Source: Neisseria gonorrhoeae
Lineage (GTDB): Bacteria > Pseudomonadota > Gammaproteobacteria > Burkholderiales > Neisseriaceae
Assembly: GCF_003315235.1 (NCBI RefSeq)
Contig: NZ_QNRU01000005.1
Location: forward strand, 1 to 64,000
Length of the DNA stretch: 64,000 nt
Direction of reading: 5' to 3'
Under the pieces are notes generated by a model. The model did no database searches, was not told the DNA's origin, and was given only the letters and a program-made list of their open reading frames with translations. Each line of letters opens with the position of its first letter. Within the stretch, counting starts at the first letter, position 1. Both the position numbers and the translations under genes were made by a program. Positions 20,971 through 30,080 of the stretch are shown in pieces.

Positions 20971-21246
20971 ATGAAACCGAATATTCATCCTGACAATTAT
21001 CGAACCGTCCTTTTTTTCGACAGCAGTGCCAATGAAGGCTGGCTGATTCGTTCTTGCGCCGGAACGCACGGAAAAACAATGGTTTGGACAGACGGCAAAG
21101 AATATCCGCTCTTTTCCTTAGATACTTCCTCTTCCTCACATCCCGTCTATACCGGCAAACAGCGTAACGTCAATACCGAAGGCCGTGCCAGCAAGTTCAA
21201 CCAACGTTTCCAATCCGTCATGTCATCGTTTAGAAAGGACAAATAA
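20971..21246 (+). CDS. rpmE2: Ribosomal protein L31 type B (zinc-free paralogue)
   Basis: The 91-residue protein has the L31 type B landmarks [39 protein letters not shown]. It lacks the CxxC pair of the zinc-binding L31, so it can replace that form and free zinc under starvation. A Zur box lies directly upstream. It overlaps rpmJ2 by one base (TAATG), so the two are translated together. Confidence 0.96.
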   Translation: MKPNIHPDNYRTVLFFDSSANEGWLIRSCAGTHGKTMVWTDGKEYPLFSLDTSSSSHPVYTGKQRNVNTEGRASKFNQRFQSVMSSFRKDK

Positions 21247-21371
21247 TGCAGGTTCTGTCTTCGCTCAAAACCGCCAAACAACGCCACCGCGACTGCCAAA
21301 TCGTCAGACGCAGGGGCAAAGTGTACGTCATCTGCAAAAGCAATCCGCGTTTTAAATCGCGCCAACGCTGA
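21246..21371 (+). CDS. rpmJ2: Ribosomal protein L36 paralogue (zinc-free type)
   Basis: This 41-residue protein reads [20 protein letters not shown] and then [21 protein letters not shown]. It resembles YkgO-type L36, which keeps only some of the four zinc ligands (here Cys17 and Cys30). The ATG shares its A with the rpmE2 stop. Zur control through the rpmE2 promoter is expected. Confidence 0.93.
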   Translation: MQVLSSLKTAKQRHRDCQIVRRRGKVYVICKSNPRFKSRQR

Positions 21372-21429
21372 CCCCCTGCCCTTCCTGCTTCGGTTGTAAA
21401 GCCCCTCCTACCGCAAGCCCTTTTCAAAT

Positions 21430-21468
21430 ATGCCGTCTGAAACAGAAAAATGCGTTTCAGACGGCATT
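21430..21468. terminator. Inverted DUS hairpin, convergent
   Basis: Opposed DUS copies separate rpmJ2 from a minus-strand gene whose last codons (NAV, stop) lie within the right arm. Confidence 0.75.
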
Positions 21469-21675
21469 TTTCCGTCGATACGAATCCGGAATGTGTTTGA
21501 AATACAGCATAAACAGATACCAAAACAGCGTCGCGGCGGCTGCACCGAGCAGTACCCATGCGCTGATTTCGGCGACTTCGCGCAGGACACGTTTCTGCCT
21601 GCGGCTAAAGAGGCGGTTGATAATCAGCGCGGCAAGTGCGAAAAAGAAAAAAATACGGAAAAGTCTGCCTATCAT
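21457..21675 (-). CDS. Small membrane protein, unknown function
   Basis: The 72-residue product has two hydrophobic spans (LFRIFFFFALAALIINRLF and ISAWVLLGAAAATLFWYLFM) joined by a basic loop RRQKRVLRE, a pattern that looks coding rather than random. The stop falls in a DUS, as is common in Neisseria. No good ribosome-binding site is visible ahead of the ATG at 21675. I do not recognise a characterised family. Confidence 0.5.
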   Translation of the reverse strand: MIGRLFRIFFFFALAALIINRLFSRRQKRVLREVAEISAWVLLGAAAATLFWYLFMLYFKHIPDSYRRKNAV

Positions 21676-21817
21676 GTCGGGAAGCGAAAAGTATGGTTCG
21701 GGCGCGGCGGCATGGGAAAGGATGTTTCAGCGCGTCAGGCTGCTTGTCCGACCGTGTCAAAAAGTCATGCCGTTTGCGATATAATAACGCTTTTCGCCGC
21801 ATTTGTTGGAACAGGAT

Positions 21818-22957
21818 ATGAGTCAAAATACCTCGGTGGGCATTGTAACGCCCCAAAAAATTCCGTTTGAAATGCCGCTGGTTTTGGAAAACGGTAAAAC
21901 TTTGCCGCGTTTCGATCTGATGATTGAAACCTACGGCGAGCTGAATGCTGAAAAAAACAATGCGGTTTTAATCTGCCACGCGCTGTCGGGCAACCATCAC
22001 GTTGCGGGCAAGCATTCGGCGGAGGATAAATATACGGGCTGGTGGGACAATATGGTCGGTCCCGGAAAACCGATTGATACGGAACGTTTTTTCGTGGTCG
22101 GGTTGAACAATCTGGGCGGCTGCGACGGCAGCAGCGGGCCTTTGTCGATCAATCCTGAAACGGGCAGGGAATACGGCGCGGATTTTCCGATGGTTACGGT
22201 GAAGGACTGGGTAAAATCACAAGCCGCGCTTGCCGATTATCTCGGCATCGAACAATGGGCGGCGGTTGTCGGCGGCAGCTTGGGCGGCATGCAGGCTTTG
22301 CAGTGGGCGATTTCCTATCCCGAACGTGTGCGCCACGCCTTGGTGATTGCGTCTGCGCCGAAACTGTCCACGCAAAATATCGCGTTTAATGATGTAGCAC
22401 GTCAGGCGATTTTGACCGACCCCGATTTCAATGAAGGACATTACCGCAGCCACAACACCGTTCCCGCGCGCGGTTTGCGGATTGCCCGTATGATGGGACA
22501 CATTACGTATCTTGCCGAAGACGGTTTGGGCAAAAAATTCGGACGCGATTTGCGTTCCAACGGCTATCAATACGGCTATAGCGTTGAATTTGAAGTAGAA
22601 TCCTATCTCCGCTATCAAGGCGACAAATTCGTCGGGCGGTTTGATGCTAATACATATTTGCTGATGACCAAAGCTTTGGACTATTTCGATCCGGCGGCGG
22701 ATTTCGGCAACAGCCTGACTCGCGCCGTGCAGGATGTGCAGGCAAAATTCTTTGTCGCCAGCTTCAGCACCGACTGGCGTTTCGCGCCCGAACGTTCGCA
22801 CGAACTGGTCAAGGCACTGATTGCCGCCCAAAAATCCGTGCAGTATATCGAAGTCAAGTCCGCACACGGGCACGATGCCTTTTTAATGGAAGACGAAGCC
22901 TATATGCGCGCCGTAACGGCTTATATGAACAATGTTGACAAGGATTGCCGATTATGA
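21818..22957 (+). CDS. metX: Homoserine O-acyltransferase
   Basis: MetX activates homoserine with an acyl group from acyl-CoA at the start of methionine synthesis. The 379-residue alpha/beta-hydrolase shows [24 protein letters not shown], the nucleophile Ser in [14 protein letters not shown], and the C-terminal His in [12 protein letters not shown]. Whether acetyl- or succinyl-CoA is used cannot be decided by eye; many proteobacterial MetX enzymes paired with MetW prefer succinyl-CoA. I chose the ATG at 21818. It overlaps metW by 4 bases (ATGA). Confidence 0.95.
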   Translation: MSQNTSVGIVTPQKIPFEMPLVLENGKTLPRFDLMIETYGELNAEKNNAVLICHALSGNHHVAGKHSAEDKYTGWWDNMVGPGKPIDTERFFVVGLNNLGGCDGSSGPLSINPETGREYGADFPMVTVKDWVKSQAALADYLGIEQWAAVVGGSLGGMQALQWAISYPERVRHALVIASAPKLSTQNIAFNDVARQAILTDPDFNEGHYRSHNTVPARGLRIARMMGHITYLAEDGLGKKFGRDLRSNGYQYGYSVEFEVESYLRYQGDKFVGRFDANTYLLMTKALDYFDPAADFGNSLTRAVQDVQAKFFVASFSTDWRFAPERSHELVKALIAAQKSVQYIEVKSAHGHDAFLMEDEAYMRAVTAYMNNVDKDCRL

Positions 22958-23535
22958 ACCTGCGCGATGATTTGCAACTGATTTACGACCGGATACCCGA
23001 AGGCAGCCGCGTCTTAGACTTGGGCTGCGGCGACGGCGAATTGCTGGCGGCTTTGGCGGAACACAAAAAATGCAGCGGCTACGGCATCGAAATCGACACC
23101 GACAACGTGATTGCTGCGATGTCGCGCGGCGTAAATGTTATCCAAGCCGATTTGGAAGAAGGGTTGACCGCATTCAACGATCAAAGTTTTGATGTGATTG
23201 TTTTGAGCCAAACCATCCAAGCGATGCAGAATACCGAAAAAATCCTGCGCTGCCTGATGCGCCTCGCCAAACAGGCAATCGTCAGTTTCCCGAATTTCGG
23301 CTACTGGCGCAACCGCGTCCAAATCGCACTCGGCGGACATATGCCGGTTTCCGAACGTATGCCCTACCATTGGTACGACACGCCCAATATCCATTGGTGC
23401 ACGCTCAAAGACTTTGATTTGTTGTGCGCCAAAAACAATATCCGCGTCCTCGAACGCGCCGTGATGACGGGCAACAGACAGGTCAAACATTTCCCCAACC
23501 TTTTGGGCAGCCTTGCGTTTTACCGCGTCGGGTAA
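22954..23535 (+). CDS. metW: MetW, methyltransferase-fold partner of MetX
   Basis: The 193-residue protein has the SAM-binding motif [15 protein letters not shown] near residue 20 and the MetW signature [23 protein letters not shown]. MetW is required with MetX for methionine synthesis in several proteobacteria, and recent work on other species indicates it activates MetX. The ATGA overlap with metX points to coupled translation and complex formation. Confidence 0.93.
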   Translation: MNLRDDLQLIYDRIPEGSRVLDLGCGDGELLAALAEHKKCSGYGIEIDTDNVIAAMSRGVNVIQADLEEGLTAFNDQSFDVIVLSQTIQAMQNTEKILRCLMRLAKQAIVSFPNFGYWRNRVQIALGGHMPVSERMPYHWYDTPNIHWCTLKDFDLLCAKNNIRVLERAVMTGNRQVKHFPNLLGSLAFYRVG

Positions 23536-23590
23536 GACAGGTTGAAAACCTTGTCGGCAATAACGGGTTTCTCGGTTCTATTAACAACAG

Positions 23591-23632
23591 TCCGTCTGAA
23601 AAATGAAACGGCAGGTTTTCAGACGGCCTTTT
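23591..23632 (+). terminator. DUS hairpin after metXW
   Basis: TCCGTCTGAA (one-base variant) faces TTCAGACGGCC, ending CCTTTTC, 55 bases past metW. Confidence 0.65.
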
Positions 23633-23651
23633 CAATATTGGAGACAATAGA

Positions 23652-24593
23652 ATGAAAAACAAAACGTCATCACTTCCCTTATGGCTTGCCGCAATCATGC
23701 TGGCCGCGCGTTCCCCGAGCAAAGAAGATAAAACGAAAGAAAACGGCGCATCCGCCGCTTCGTCTTCCGCGTCATCGGCTTCTTCCCAAACCGATTTGCA
23801 ACCGGCCGCATCCGCCCCTGATAACGTCAAGCAGGCAGAAAGCGCGCCACTGTGAAATTGCACCGGCCTGCACCCCGCCGCCGGCATTGGCGATCTCATA
23901 CAGCAAATCGCCGAACACATCGACTCGGACTGTCTGTTTGCCCTTTCCCATAACGAACTGGAAACCCGTTTCGGCTTACCCGGCGGCGGCTATGACAACA
24001 TACAGCGGCTGCTGTTTCCCGACATCCGCCCTGAAGATCCCGACTACCATCAGAAAATCATGCTGGCAATCGAAGACTTGCGTTACGGAACGCGCACCAT
24101 CAGCCGGCAGGCACAAGATGCCATAATGGAACAGGAACGCCGCCTCCGAGAAGCGACGCTGCTGCTGACACAAGGCAGTCAAAAAACCCGCGGACAAGGC
24201 GAGGAACCGAAACGCGCACGTTATTTTGAAGTTTCGGCAACATCTGCCTATTTGAACCGGCACAACAACGGACTTGGCGGCAATTTCCAATACATCGGCC
24301 AATTGCCCGGCTATCTGAAAATGCACGGAGAAATGCTTGAAAACCAATCACTCTTCCGGCTGTCCAACCGTGAACGCAATCCCGACAAACCGTTTTTAGA
24401 CATCCATTTTGACGAAAATGGCAAAATCACGCGTATTGTCGTTTACGAAAAAAATATCTATAGTAGATTAAATTTAAATCAGGACAAGGCGACGAAGCCG
24501 AAGACAGTACAGATAGTACGGCAAGGCGAGGCAACGCTGTACTGGTTTAAATTTAATCCACTATACTTCAATCCAAACACGGGGCGAATATAA
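23652..24593 (+). pseudogene. Neisserial lipoprotein gene, disrupted by nonsense, lipobox loss and CREE
   Basis: The gene starts at an ATG with TTGGAGAC ahead. It encodes a signal-peptide-like MKNKTSSLPLWLAAIMLAAR where the last residue should be the lipobox Cys (CGT in place of TGT). A Ser/Ala-rich linker follows. The frame stops at a TGA (23853-23855) but continues in the same frame afterwards with a long conserved-looking region (CTGLHPAAGIGDLI onward to FDENGKITRIVVYEKNIY). Its 3' end is then supplied by a CREE inserted at 24459. The protein family is unknown to me. Three separate lesions make a functional product unlikely. Confidence 0.8.
24459..24565. repeat. Correia element (CREE), short form about 107 bp
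   Basis: TATAGTAGATTAAATTTAAA begins it and TTTAAATTTAATCCACTATA ends it. It sits inside the 3' end of the broken lipoprotein gene and supplies about 35 foreign codons in that frame. Confidence 0.92.
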
Positions 24594-24630
24594 AAAAATG
24601 CCGTCTGAAACGTTTTCAGACGGCATTTTT
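24592..24630. terminator. Convergent inverted DUS terminator
   Basis: A run of A, then GCCGTCTGAA facing its complement, then a run of T. It can serve both the lipoprotein gene and efp. Confidence 0.85.
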
Positions 24631-24641
24631 CAAGTAGGATA

Positions 24642-25202
24642 TCAGGCGCGTTTGCGGAATTCGCCGGTACGGGTATCGATTTCGACTTTGTCGCCGTTTT
24701 CGATGTAAGACATCACTTGGATTTCGGTGCCGCCGACCAGACGCGCGGTTTTCATCACTTTGCCGGAAGTATCGCCTTTGACGGCAGGCTCGGTGTACTC
24801 GACTTCGCGCACGATGATGGTGGGCAGTTCGACAGAAATGGGATTGCCTTCATAGAAGGTAACTTCGCATTGGTCTTCCATACCGTCAACGATGAATTTC
24901 AACGCGTCGCCGATGTTGTCGGCTTCGATTTCGTATTGGTTGAATTCTTCGTCCATAAAGACGTACATCGGGTCGGCAAAATAGCTGTACGTACAGTTTT
25001 TGCGGGACAGGATGACCACGTCGAATTTGTCGTCGGCTTTGTAAATGGTTTCGGAAGCAGCGCCGGTCAGCAGGTTTTTCAGTTTCATGCTGACTTTGGC
25101 GGAAGAGCGGCCGCCTTTGATGTATTCGGTTTTTTGAACGACCATAGGATCGTTGCCGACCATAAATACATTGCCGGCGCGCAGTTCTTGTGCTGTTTTC
25201 AT
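24642..25202 (-). CDS. efp: Elongation factor P
   Basis: EF-P rescues ribosomes stalled at polyproline stretches. The 186-residue protein has the three-domain length, and its loop residue is Arg32 ([10 protein letters not shown]), the form that is rhamnosylated by EarP rather than the lysine modified by EpmA. The matching earP gene lies 42 bases upstream on the same strand, so modification and substrate genes are coexpressed. The start at 25202 gives the standard [19 protein letters not shown]. Confidence 0.97.
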   Translation of the reverse strand: MKTAQELRAGNVFMVGNDPMVVQKTEYIKGGRSSAKVSMKLKNLLTGAASETIYKADDKFDVVILSRKNCTYSYFADPMYVFMDEEFNQYEIEADNIGDALKFIVDGMEDQCEVTFYEGNPISVELPTIIVREVEYTEPAVKGDTSGKVMKTARLVGGTEIQVMSYIENGDKVEIDTRTGEFRKRA

Positions 25203-25244
25203 TGTGATTTTCCAATCAAATCGGTTGTCGTAAAACGCGCTATT

Positions 25245-26396
25245 CTAGCGTATTTTTTGATGCTTTGAAACAAAGGCGGCGAGTTTTTCGGATGCGGAAG
25301 GCTGCCCGAAAAGATAACGGCTCCAATCCTCCGCGCCTTGCCGCCAGCCGTTTTGATGTTGTTGCAGGGTTTGCCAACATTCGAGGCGTTGTGTTGCGGA
25401 TAAAGCCTCTCCGCCGTTGAGGTCGTCCGAAAGGAGGCGGTGCACCGATGCGGTTTCGGGCGTGTAGAAGCCGTATGCCTTATCCCAAAAGGCGTGGAGT
25501 TTGTCGAGATGGACGTTTTCATCTTGCGGGTAGATGTGCCAAAAGAAAGGTTTTCCGGCAAGCTGGGTACGCACGAAACTGTCTTCGCCGCGTATCACGG
25601 CGCAGTCGGCGAGGTGCAGCAATTTGTCGAAGTCCTGTTGCGGCACGAACGGGATTTTGACAAGGCGGACGGATGCCGTCTGAAAGACACCGCCGTCATT
25701 TTGCAGGGCGTTTTGCGGAATAACGCCGCTTTGTTTGAGGCTGTCGATAATTTGCGCCCCCGCCAGCAGTAGGGTCATCAGGCTGCCTGCCTGTTGCCAC
25801 ATGTCCAGCCACTTTGCCCAAACATCGCCCCGATAGCCGAAAAGCAGCCATTCGGGGGCGTTTTTTTCGGGCAGCACCAGCCGCCGGCGCAGGGCTTCGG
25901 TATCGAAACGGACGGCTTCGCGGTAATCGCGTTCGCGTATCAACCCGCCGCTTTTTTCGCTGAAACCCATAAACCAAAAATATTTTTGAACGCCCTCCTG
26001 CGGCGAAGGCATCAGGTGCAGCCTTTCATTGCTTTCCTCCGCGCTCAAATATTCCCAATTCAGCCAAAGCGGTTTGTGTCGGCGGATGATGTTCAGCACA
26101 TTTTCGGGCAGGTCGCAGGCAAAAGTTTCGATAACGGCATCGGGAACGGGCGCGGTATCAATGTCTGCCGCATCGGAATGCCAAGTGCGGACATGAATAT
26201 CCTGATGAACGAAGGGAACATCGGGCAAATCGGGACAAAGCGCGCGCAAGGCGGACACGTCGTCCGTCCACAAATGCACCTGCCAACCGAGTTCGCGGTG
26301 CAAAACACGGGCGAGCCGCCACGAAACGCCGATGTCGCCGAAATTGTCGATGACCTTGCAAAAAATCCAACAGACAGGAAAAGCGTATGTATTCAT
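25245..26396 (-). CDS. earP: EF-P arginine rhamnosyltransferase
   Basis: EarP transfers rhamnose from dTDP-L-rhamnose to Arg32 of EF-P. The 383-residue GT-B glycosyltransferase (GT104) starts MNTYAFPVCWIFCKVIDNFG, with the catalytic-site Asp in DNFGDIG near residue 19, and has the nucleotide-sugar region FVPQQDFDKLLHLADCAVIRGEDSF with the conserved RGEDS motif. Both 26402 and 26396 are in-frame starts; the second gives the usual N-terminus. Its proximity to efp supports the assignment. Confidence 0.95.
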   Translation of the reverse strand: MNTYAFPVCWIFCKVIDNFGDIGVSWRLARVLHRELGWQVHLWTDDVSALRALCPDLPDVPFVHQDIHVRTWHSDAADIDTAPVPDAVIETFACDLPENVLNIIRRHKPLWLNWEYLSAEESNERLHLMPSPQEGVQKYFWFMGFSEKSGGLIRERDYREAVRFDTEALRRRLVLPEKNAPEWLLFGYRGDVWAKWLDMWQQAGSLMTLLLAGAQIIDSLKQSGVIPQNALQNDGGVFQTASVRLVKIPFVPQQDFDKLLHLADCAVIRGEDSFVRTQLAGKPFFWHIYPQDENVHLDKLHAFWDKAYGFYTPETASVHRLLSDDLNGGEALSATQRLECWQTLQQHQNGWRQGAEDWSRYLFGQPSASEKLAAFVSKHQKIR

Positions 26397-26414
26397 AACC
26401 ATCGGGAAAACAAG

Positions 26415-26723
26415 CTAAAACGCGCCGAAATAGTGGAACAAATACACAACCAGCAAAACAATCGGAATAAACAGAAACATGGTTTGACGTTTCAAATCAA
26501 ACCCTTGTTTAAGATGATGCTTGATGGTTTCAAAGAGGACGAATTTAAACAAAAACGTCGCTTCGCAGGCAAGGATGATGCCGTTGATCAGATGCTGGGG
26601 TTTGTCTTCGGGCGGATTGGCGGCGAAAACGGCAAGCGTCGCCAAGGGGATGAGGCAGACGGCGAGCCAGCGGACAAGCAGGTTTCGGGACATTGCAAGG
26701 CTTTCAAAAAAGCAAAACGCCAT
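26415..26723 (-). CDS. Membrane protein, unknown function
   Basis: The 102-residue protein has three hydrophobic spans (near residues 14-34, 45-65 and 82-100; for example LFIPIVLLVVYLFHYFGAF). The ATG at 26723 has TTGAGG at good distance and is preferred over the Met at 26693. It ends 18 bases before earP on the same strand and may be cotranscribed with earP and efp. No known family is recognised. Confidence 0.65.
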   Translation of the reverse strand: MAFCFFESLAMSRNLLVRWLAVCLIPLATLAVFAANPPEDKPQHLINGIILACEATFLFKFVLFETIKHHLKQGFDLKRQTMFLFIPIVLLVVYLFHYFGAF

Positions 26724-27043
26724 TATCGCCTCAAGAACGCACCTTGTCTAACGGACGCGCCGGAGATGCCGTCTGAAGCCTTGCCGCCGGAAAACGCCGC
26801 ACCACCGAACCTTTAAATATACCCGGGACGGGCGTTCCCCGAGAAATCGGACGCTGCCGCCGATGCCTGCGGACAAGGCGGCATCGGGCGCGGGCATATT
26901 GAAAGCCCGACGCATCGGTTTGAACGCATTTTATAAAGGCGTACGGCAAACCCGCCCCTTGCCGTCGGCGTGCTTCCGCAAAGCAAAATATAAGGGCGGC
27001 GCGCTTTCCGCTATAATCCGCATTTTTCCAAACCTGAAACATT
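26724..27043. other. Intergenic region upstream of miaA
   Basis: It contains one DUS (GCCGTCTGAA near 26768) and, at 27012-27017, a TATAAT that could be the miaA -10 box about 26 bases before the start. No convincing -35 or gene is visible. A minus-strand open frame crossing it overlaps miaA and looks like chance. Confidence 0.4.
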
Positions 27044-27985
27044 ATGCCGACCCCGAAAGCCTTTACCCTGCTCGGGCCGACCGCCTGCGGCAAAACCGCG
27101 CTCGCCCTCAAAATTGCCGAAACCCTTCCGGTCGAAATCATCAGCCTCGATTCTGCACTGCTCTATACCGGTATGGACATCGGCACGGCGAAACCGTCCG
27201 CCTCCGAACGCGCCTTTGTCCCGCACCACCTTATCGACATCATTACGCCCGTTCAGACATACAGTGCCGCCCGTTTTGTCGAAGACTGCACGCGTCTGAC
27301 CGGCGAAATCACGGCGCGTGGGAAATGTCCGCTGATTGTCGGCGGCACAATGATGTATTTCCGCGCCCTGACCCAAGGTTTGAACGATTTGCCCGAAGCC
27401 GATGCCTGCCTGCGTGCCGACTTGGACGAACAAAAACAGATGTACGGTTTGGATTTTCTCTACCGCACCCTGCAAAAAGTCGACCCTGAAACAGCATGCC
27501 GTCTGAAACCGAACGACAGCCAGCGCATCGGACGCGCCCTTGAAGTCTATTACCTGACCGGCAGGCCGATGAGCGCGCACCTGAACGGACAGCCCGAACA
27601 CACCCTGCCCTTCGAACTCTACACCGCCGCCCTGATTCCCGAAAACCGCGCCCGACTGCACGAAAACATCGCCCTGCGTTTCCACCTGATGCTTGAACAG
27701 GGCTTTATCGGCGAAGTAGAAAACCTGCGCCGCCGCTATCCCGGCCTGACCGCCGACTCCCCCGCCATCCGCTGCGTCGGCTACCGTCAGGCGTGGGAAC
27801 ACCTCGACGGTGCAACCGACAGACAAACCTTCATCGAAAAAGGCATTGCCGCCACGCGCCAACTTGCCAAACGCCAACTGACTTGGTTACGCAAAACACC
27901 TTTAGACTGCGTTGCCGACCCGTTTTCAGACGGCACTTCAGGCACGCGCCTGATTGAGGCGGCAAAACGGTTTTTCGGCGAATAA
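27044..27985 (+). CDS. miaA: tRNA dimethylallyltransferase
   Basis: MiaA adds a dimethylallyl group to A37 of tRNAs reading UNN codons. The 313-residue protein has the P-loop [12 protein letters not shown] (residues 11-22), the [16 protein letters not shown] segment, and the [14 protein letters not shown] loop that contacts the substrate. Length is standard. It is followed 3 bases later by the tadA gene, a second tRNA-modifying enzyme, on the same strand. Confidence 0.96.
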   Translation: MPTPKAFTLLGPTACGKTALALKIAETLPVEIISLDSALLYTGMDIGTAKPSASERAFVPHHLIDIITPVQTYSAARFVEDCTRLTGEITARGKCPLIVGGTMMYFRALTQGLNDLPEADACLRADLDEQKQMYGLDFLYRTLQKVDPETACRLKPNDSQRIGRALEVYYLTGRPMSAHLNGQPEHTLPFELYTAALIPENRARLHENIALRFHLMLEQGFIGEVENLRRRYPGLTADSPAIRCVGYRQAWEHLDGATDRQTFIEKGIAATRQLAKRQLTWLRKTPLDCVADPFSDGTSGTRLIEAAKRFFGE

Positions 27986-27988
27986 ACC

Positions 27989-28708
27989 ATGCTGGCCACG
28001 CCGCCGCTCGCCCCCAAAACCGTCGCCGCCCTGCACAGGCTCGGTATCCGTACGCTCGAAGAACTGCGGCAAAACGGTTCGGTCAAAGCCTTTCTGCTGC
28101 TCAAAGCATCGGGTTTGACCCTCACGAAAAGCACGCTGTGGCAACTCGAGTCGCTGCTGAACGGCACGCCGCCGCAAGAAATGTCCCAAGCGCATAAAGA
28201 CTGCCTGCTTGCCGAGTTGAAAAACCATCCGCCCGTCGCCGCCTTTCCGCCGCAGGAAGAAATGGGATACTTCATGCGCGAAGCACTGCGCCAAGCAGAA
28301 CAATCCGCCGCCGACGGCGAAATACCCGTCGGGGCAGTCATCGTTTCAGACGGCAAAATCATCACATCGGCACACAACACCTGCATTGCCGACTGCAATG
28401 TCAGCCGACACGCCGAAATCAACGCCTTGGCACAGGCAGGCAGCGAAATGCAAAACTACCGCCTTGACGGATGCGACATCTACATCACCCTCGAACCCTG
28501 CGCCATGTGCGCGTCCGCACTGATACAGGCACGAATCAGGCGCGTGATCTACGGTGCGGCAGAACCCAAAACCGGCGCGGCAGGCAGCATCGTCAACCTG
28601 TTTGCCGACAAACGCCTCAATACGCACACCGCCATACGGGGCGGAATCCTGCAAGAAGAATGCCGCGCCGTATTAAGCCGTTTTTTCCAAAACAAAAGAA
28701 AAGGTTGA
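27989..28708 (+). CDS. tadA: tRNA adenosine-34 deaminase with N-terminal TfoX-C-like domain
   Basis: TadA converts A34 to inosine in tRNA-Arg(ACG). The C-terminal 150 residues hold the zinc deaminase motifs SRHAEINALAQAG and LEPCAMCASALIQARI. The first 70 residues instead resemble the C-terminal helix-hairpin-helix domain of TfoX/Sxy (LGIRTLEELRQNGSVKAFLLLKASG). At 239 residues it is about 70 longer than E. coli TadA because of this addition. It lies in a run miaA-tadA-membrane protein. The role of the added domain is unknown; nucleic-acid binding is an inference. Confidence 0.92.
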   Translation: MLATPPLAPKTVAALHRLGIRTLEELRQNGSVKAFLLLKASGLTLTKSTLWQLESLLNGTPPQEMSQAHKDCLLAELKNHPPVAAFPPQEEMGYFMREALRQAEQSAADGEIPVGAVIVSDGKIITSAHNTCIADCNVSRHAEINALAQAGSEMQNYRLDGCDIYITLEPCAMCASALIQARIRRVIYGAAEPKTGAAGSIVNLFADKRLNTHTAIRGGILQEECRAVLSRFFQNKRKG

Positions 28709-28712
28709 ACCC

Positions 28713-29201
28713 ATGACCGCCCTACTCGTCATCCTCGCCCTCGCCCTGATAGCCGTCGGCACGGCAGGCATCGTCTATCCCGCCCTGCCCGGCTTGGCAT
28801 TGATGTTTGCCGGAACATGGCTGCTTGCCTATGCCGGCGGCTATCAAATCTACGGCGCAGGCATCTTGTGGACGGTCGGACTCATCAGCCTTGGCGGCAT
28901 ACTGGCGGACTATATGGCAGGCATGTTGGGGGTAAAATACACTGGGGCAGGCAAACTCGCCGTCCGAGGTGCATTGGCCGGCAGCATCATCGGCATATTT
29001 TTCTCCCTGCCCGGGCTGATACTCGGCCCCTTTATCGGCGCGGCGGCAGGCGAACTGATCGATCGGCGCAATATGCTTCAGGCAGGTAAAGCGGGCTTGG
29101 GTACGCTGTTGGGGCTTGTCGTCGGCACGGCGTTCAAAATCGGCTGCGCCGTATCCATCTTGCTTATCCTGTTGGTGAAATACATCGCCTACCTGTTTTA
29201 A
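28713..29201 (+). CDS. DUF456 family membrane protein
   Basis: The 162-residue protein has 4-5 hydrophobic spans rich in Gly/Ala. It carries the DUF456 pattern: GTAGIVYPALPGLALMFAG near the start, DYMAGMLGVKYTGAGK, and GLILGPFIGAAAGE with the following glycine-rich span. The function of the family is unknown. It starts 4 bases after tadA, so it is part of the miaA operon. Confidence 0.85.
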   Translation: MTALLVILALALIAVGTAGIVYPALPGLALMFAGTWLLAYAGGYQIYGAGILWTVGLISLGGILADYMAGMLGVKYTGAGKLAVRGALAGSIIGIFFSLPGLILGPFIGAAAGELIDRRNMLQAGKAGLGTLLGLVVGTAFKIGCAVSILLILLVKYIAYLF

Positions 29202-29227
29202 CCCCTTCAGACGGCATACCGGCAAAT

Positions 29228-29236
29228 TGCTATAAT
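29228..29236 (+). promoter_or_regulatory. Extended -10 promoter candidate for rlmB
   Basis: TGCTATAAT is a perfect extended -10 sequence 30 bases before the rlmB ATG. No good -35 is visible, which extended -10 promoters tolerate. It overlaps the start of a DUS. Confidence 0.55.
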
Positions 29237-29266
29237 GCCGTCTGAAATTTCCGACAAAGCACCATT

Positions 29267-30019
29267 ATGGCAAACCAAAGACCCATCTACGGCTTCCACG
29301 CCGTCAACGCCCGATTGTGGCAAAACCCCAAATCGATTACCGAACTCTATATCCAAGAAGGCAAATCCGACGCACGCACGCGCGAAGTGCTGGAAAAGGC
29401 GGCAAACGAAAACATCCGCGTATATTTTGCCGATGCCGACCGCCTCAACGCCATCAGCAAAGGCGCGCGCCATCAGGGCGTGGTCGGATTTATCGATGCC
29501 TCCAAAAACCACGTCCACCTCGAAGGCATATTGGAAAACTTGAGCGAACCGCCGCTGCTGCTGATACTCGACGGCATCACCGATCCGCACAACCTCGGCG
29601 CGTGCCTGCGTACCGCCGACGCAATGGGCGTACACGCCGTCATCGCGCCGAAAGACAAAAGCGCGGGGCTGAACGCCACCGTCAGCAAAGTCGCCTGCGG
29701 CGCGGCGGAAACCGTCCCCTACATCACCGTAACCAACCTCGCCCGCACCCTGCGCGAATTGAAAGAATACGGCATTTGGATCATCGGCACCGACATGGGC
29801 GGCGACGCCGACCTTTACCATTGCAATCTGCCCGACAGCACGGCGTGGGTGATGGGCAACGAAGGCGACGGTATGCGCCGCCTGACACGCGAACATTGCG
29901 ACATGCTGGTGTCCATACCCATGTTCGGCACGGTCGAAAGCATGAACGTCTCCGTGTCCGCAGGAATGGTATTAAGCGAAACCCGCCGGCAACGCGTATT
30001 GAAAAACAAAAAAGCGTAA
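29267..30019 (+). CDS. rlmB: 23S rRNA Gm2251 2'-O-methyltransferase
   Basis: RlmB methylates G2251 in the P-loop of 23S rRNA. The 250-residue SPOUT protein has an N-terminal substrate-binding domain starting [14 protein letters not shown]. The knotted SAM domain carries [38 protein letters not shown] and [19 protein letters not shown]. These three SpoU motifs make the family certain; the exact target follows the best-known orthologue. Confidence 0.94.
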   Translation: MANQRPIYGFHAVNARLWQNPKSITELYIQEGKSDARTREVLEKAANENIRVYFADADRLNAISKGARHQGVVGFIDASKNHVHLEGILENLSEPPLLLILDGITDPHNLGACLRTADAMGVHAVIAPKDKSAGLNATVSKVACGAAETVPYITVTNLARTLRELKEYGIWIIGTDMGGDADLYHCNLPDSTAWVMGNEGDGMRRLTREHCDMLVSIPMFGTVESMNVSVSAGMVLSETRRQRVLKNKKA

Positions 30020-30030
30020 GCCTCAAAAAC

Positions 30031-30069
30031 AATGCCGTCTGAAACAGGGATTCCGTTTCAGACGGCATT
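30031..30069. terminator. Convergent inverted DUS terminator
   Basis: Opposed DUS copies with a 14-base loop lie between rlmB and the minus-strand permease gene. Confidence 0.75.
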
Positions 30070-30080
30070 CGTTTTCAAAA

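Noticed and set aside
26731-27141. Minus-strand open frame of 136 codons upstream of and across the miaA start
   Set aside because: It overlaps the start of miaA, has arginine-rich low-complexity sequence and no ribosome-binding site; it looks like a GC-driven shadow.
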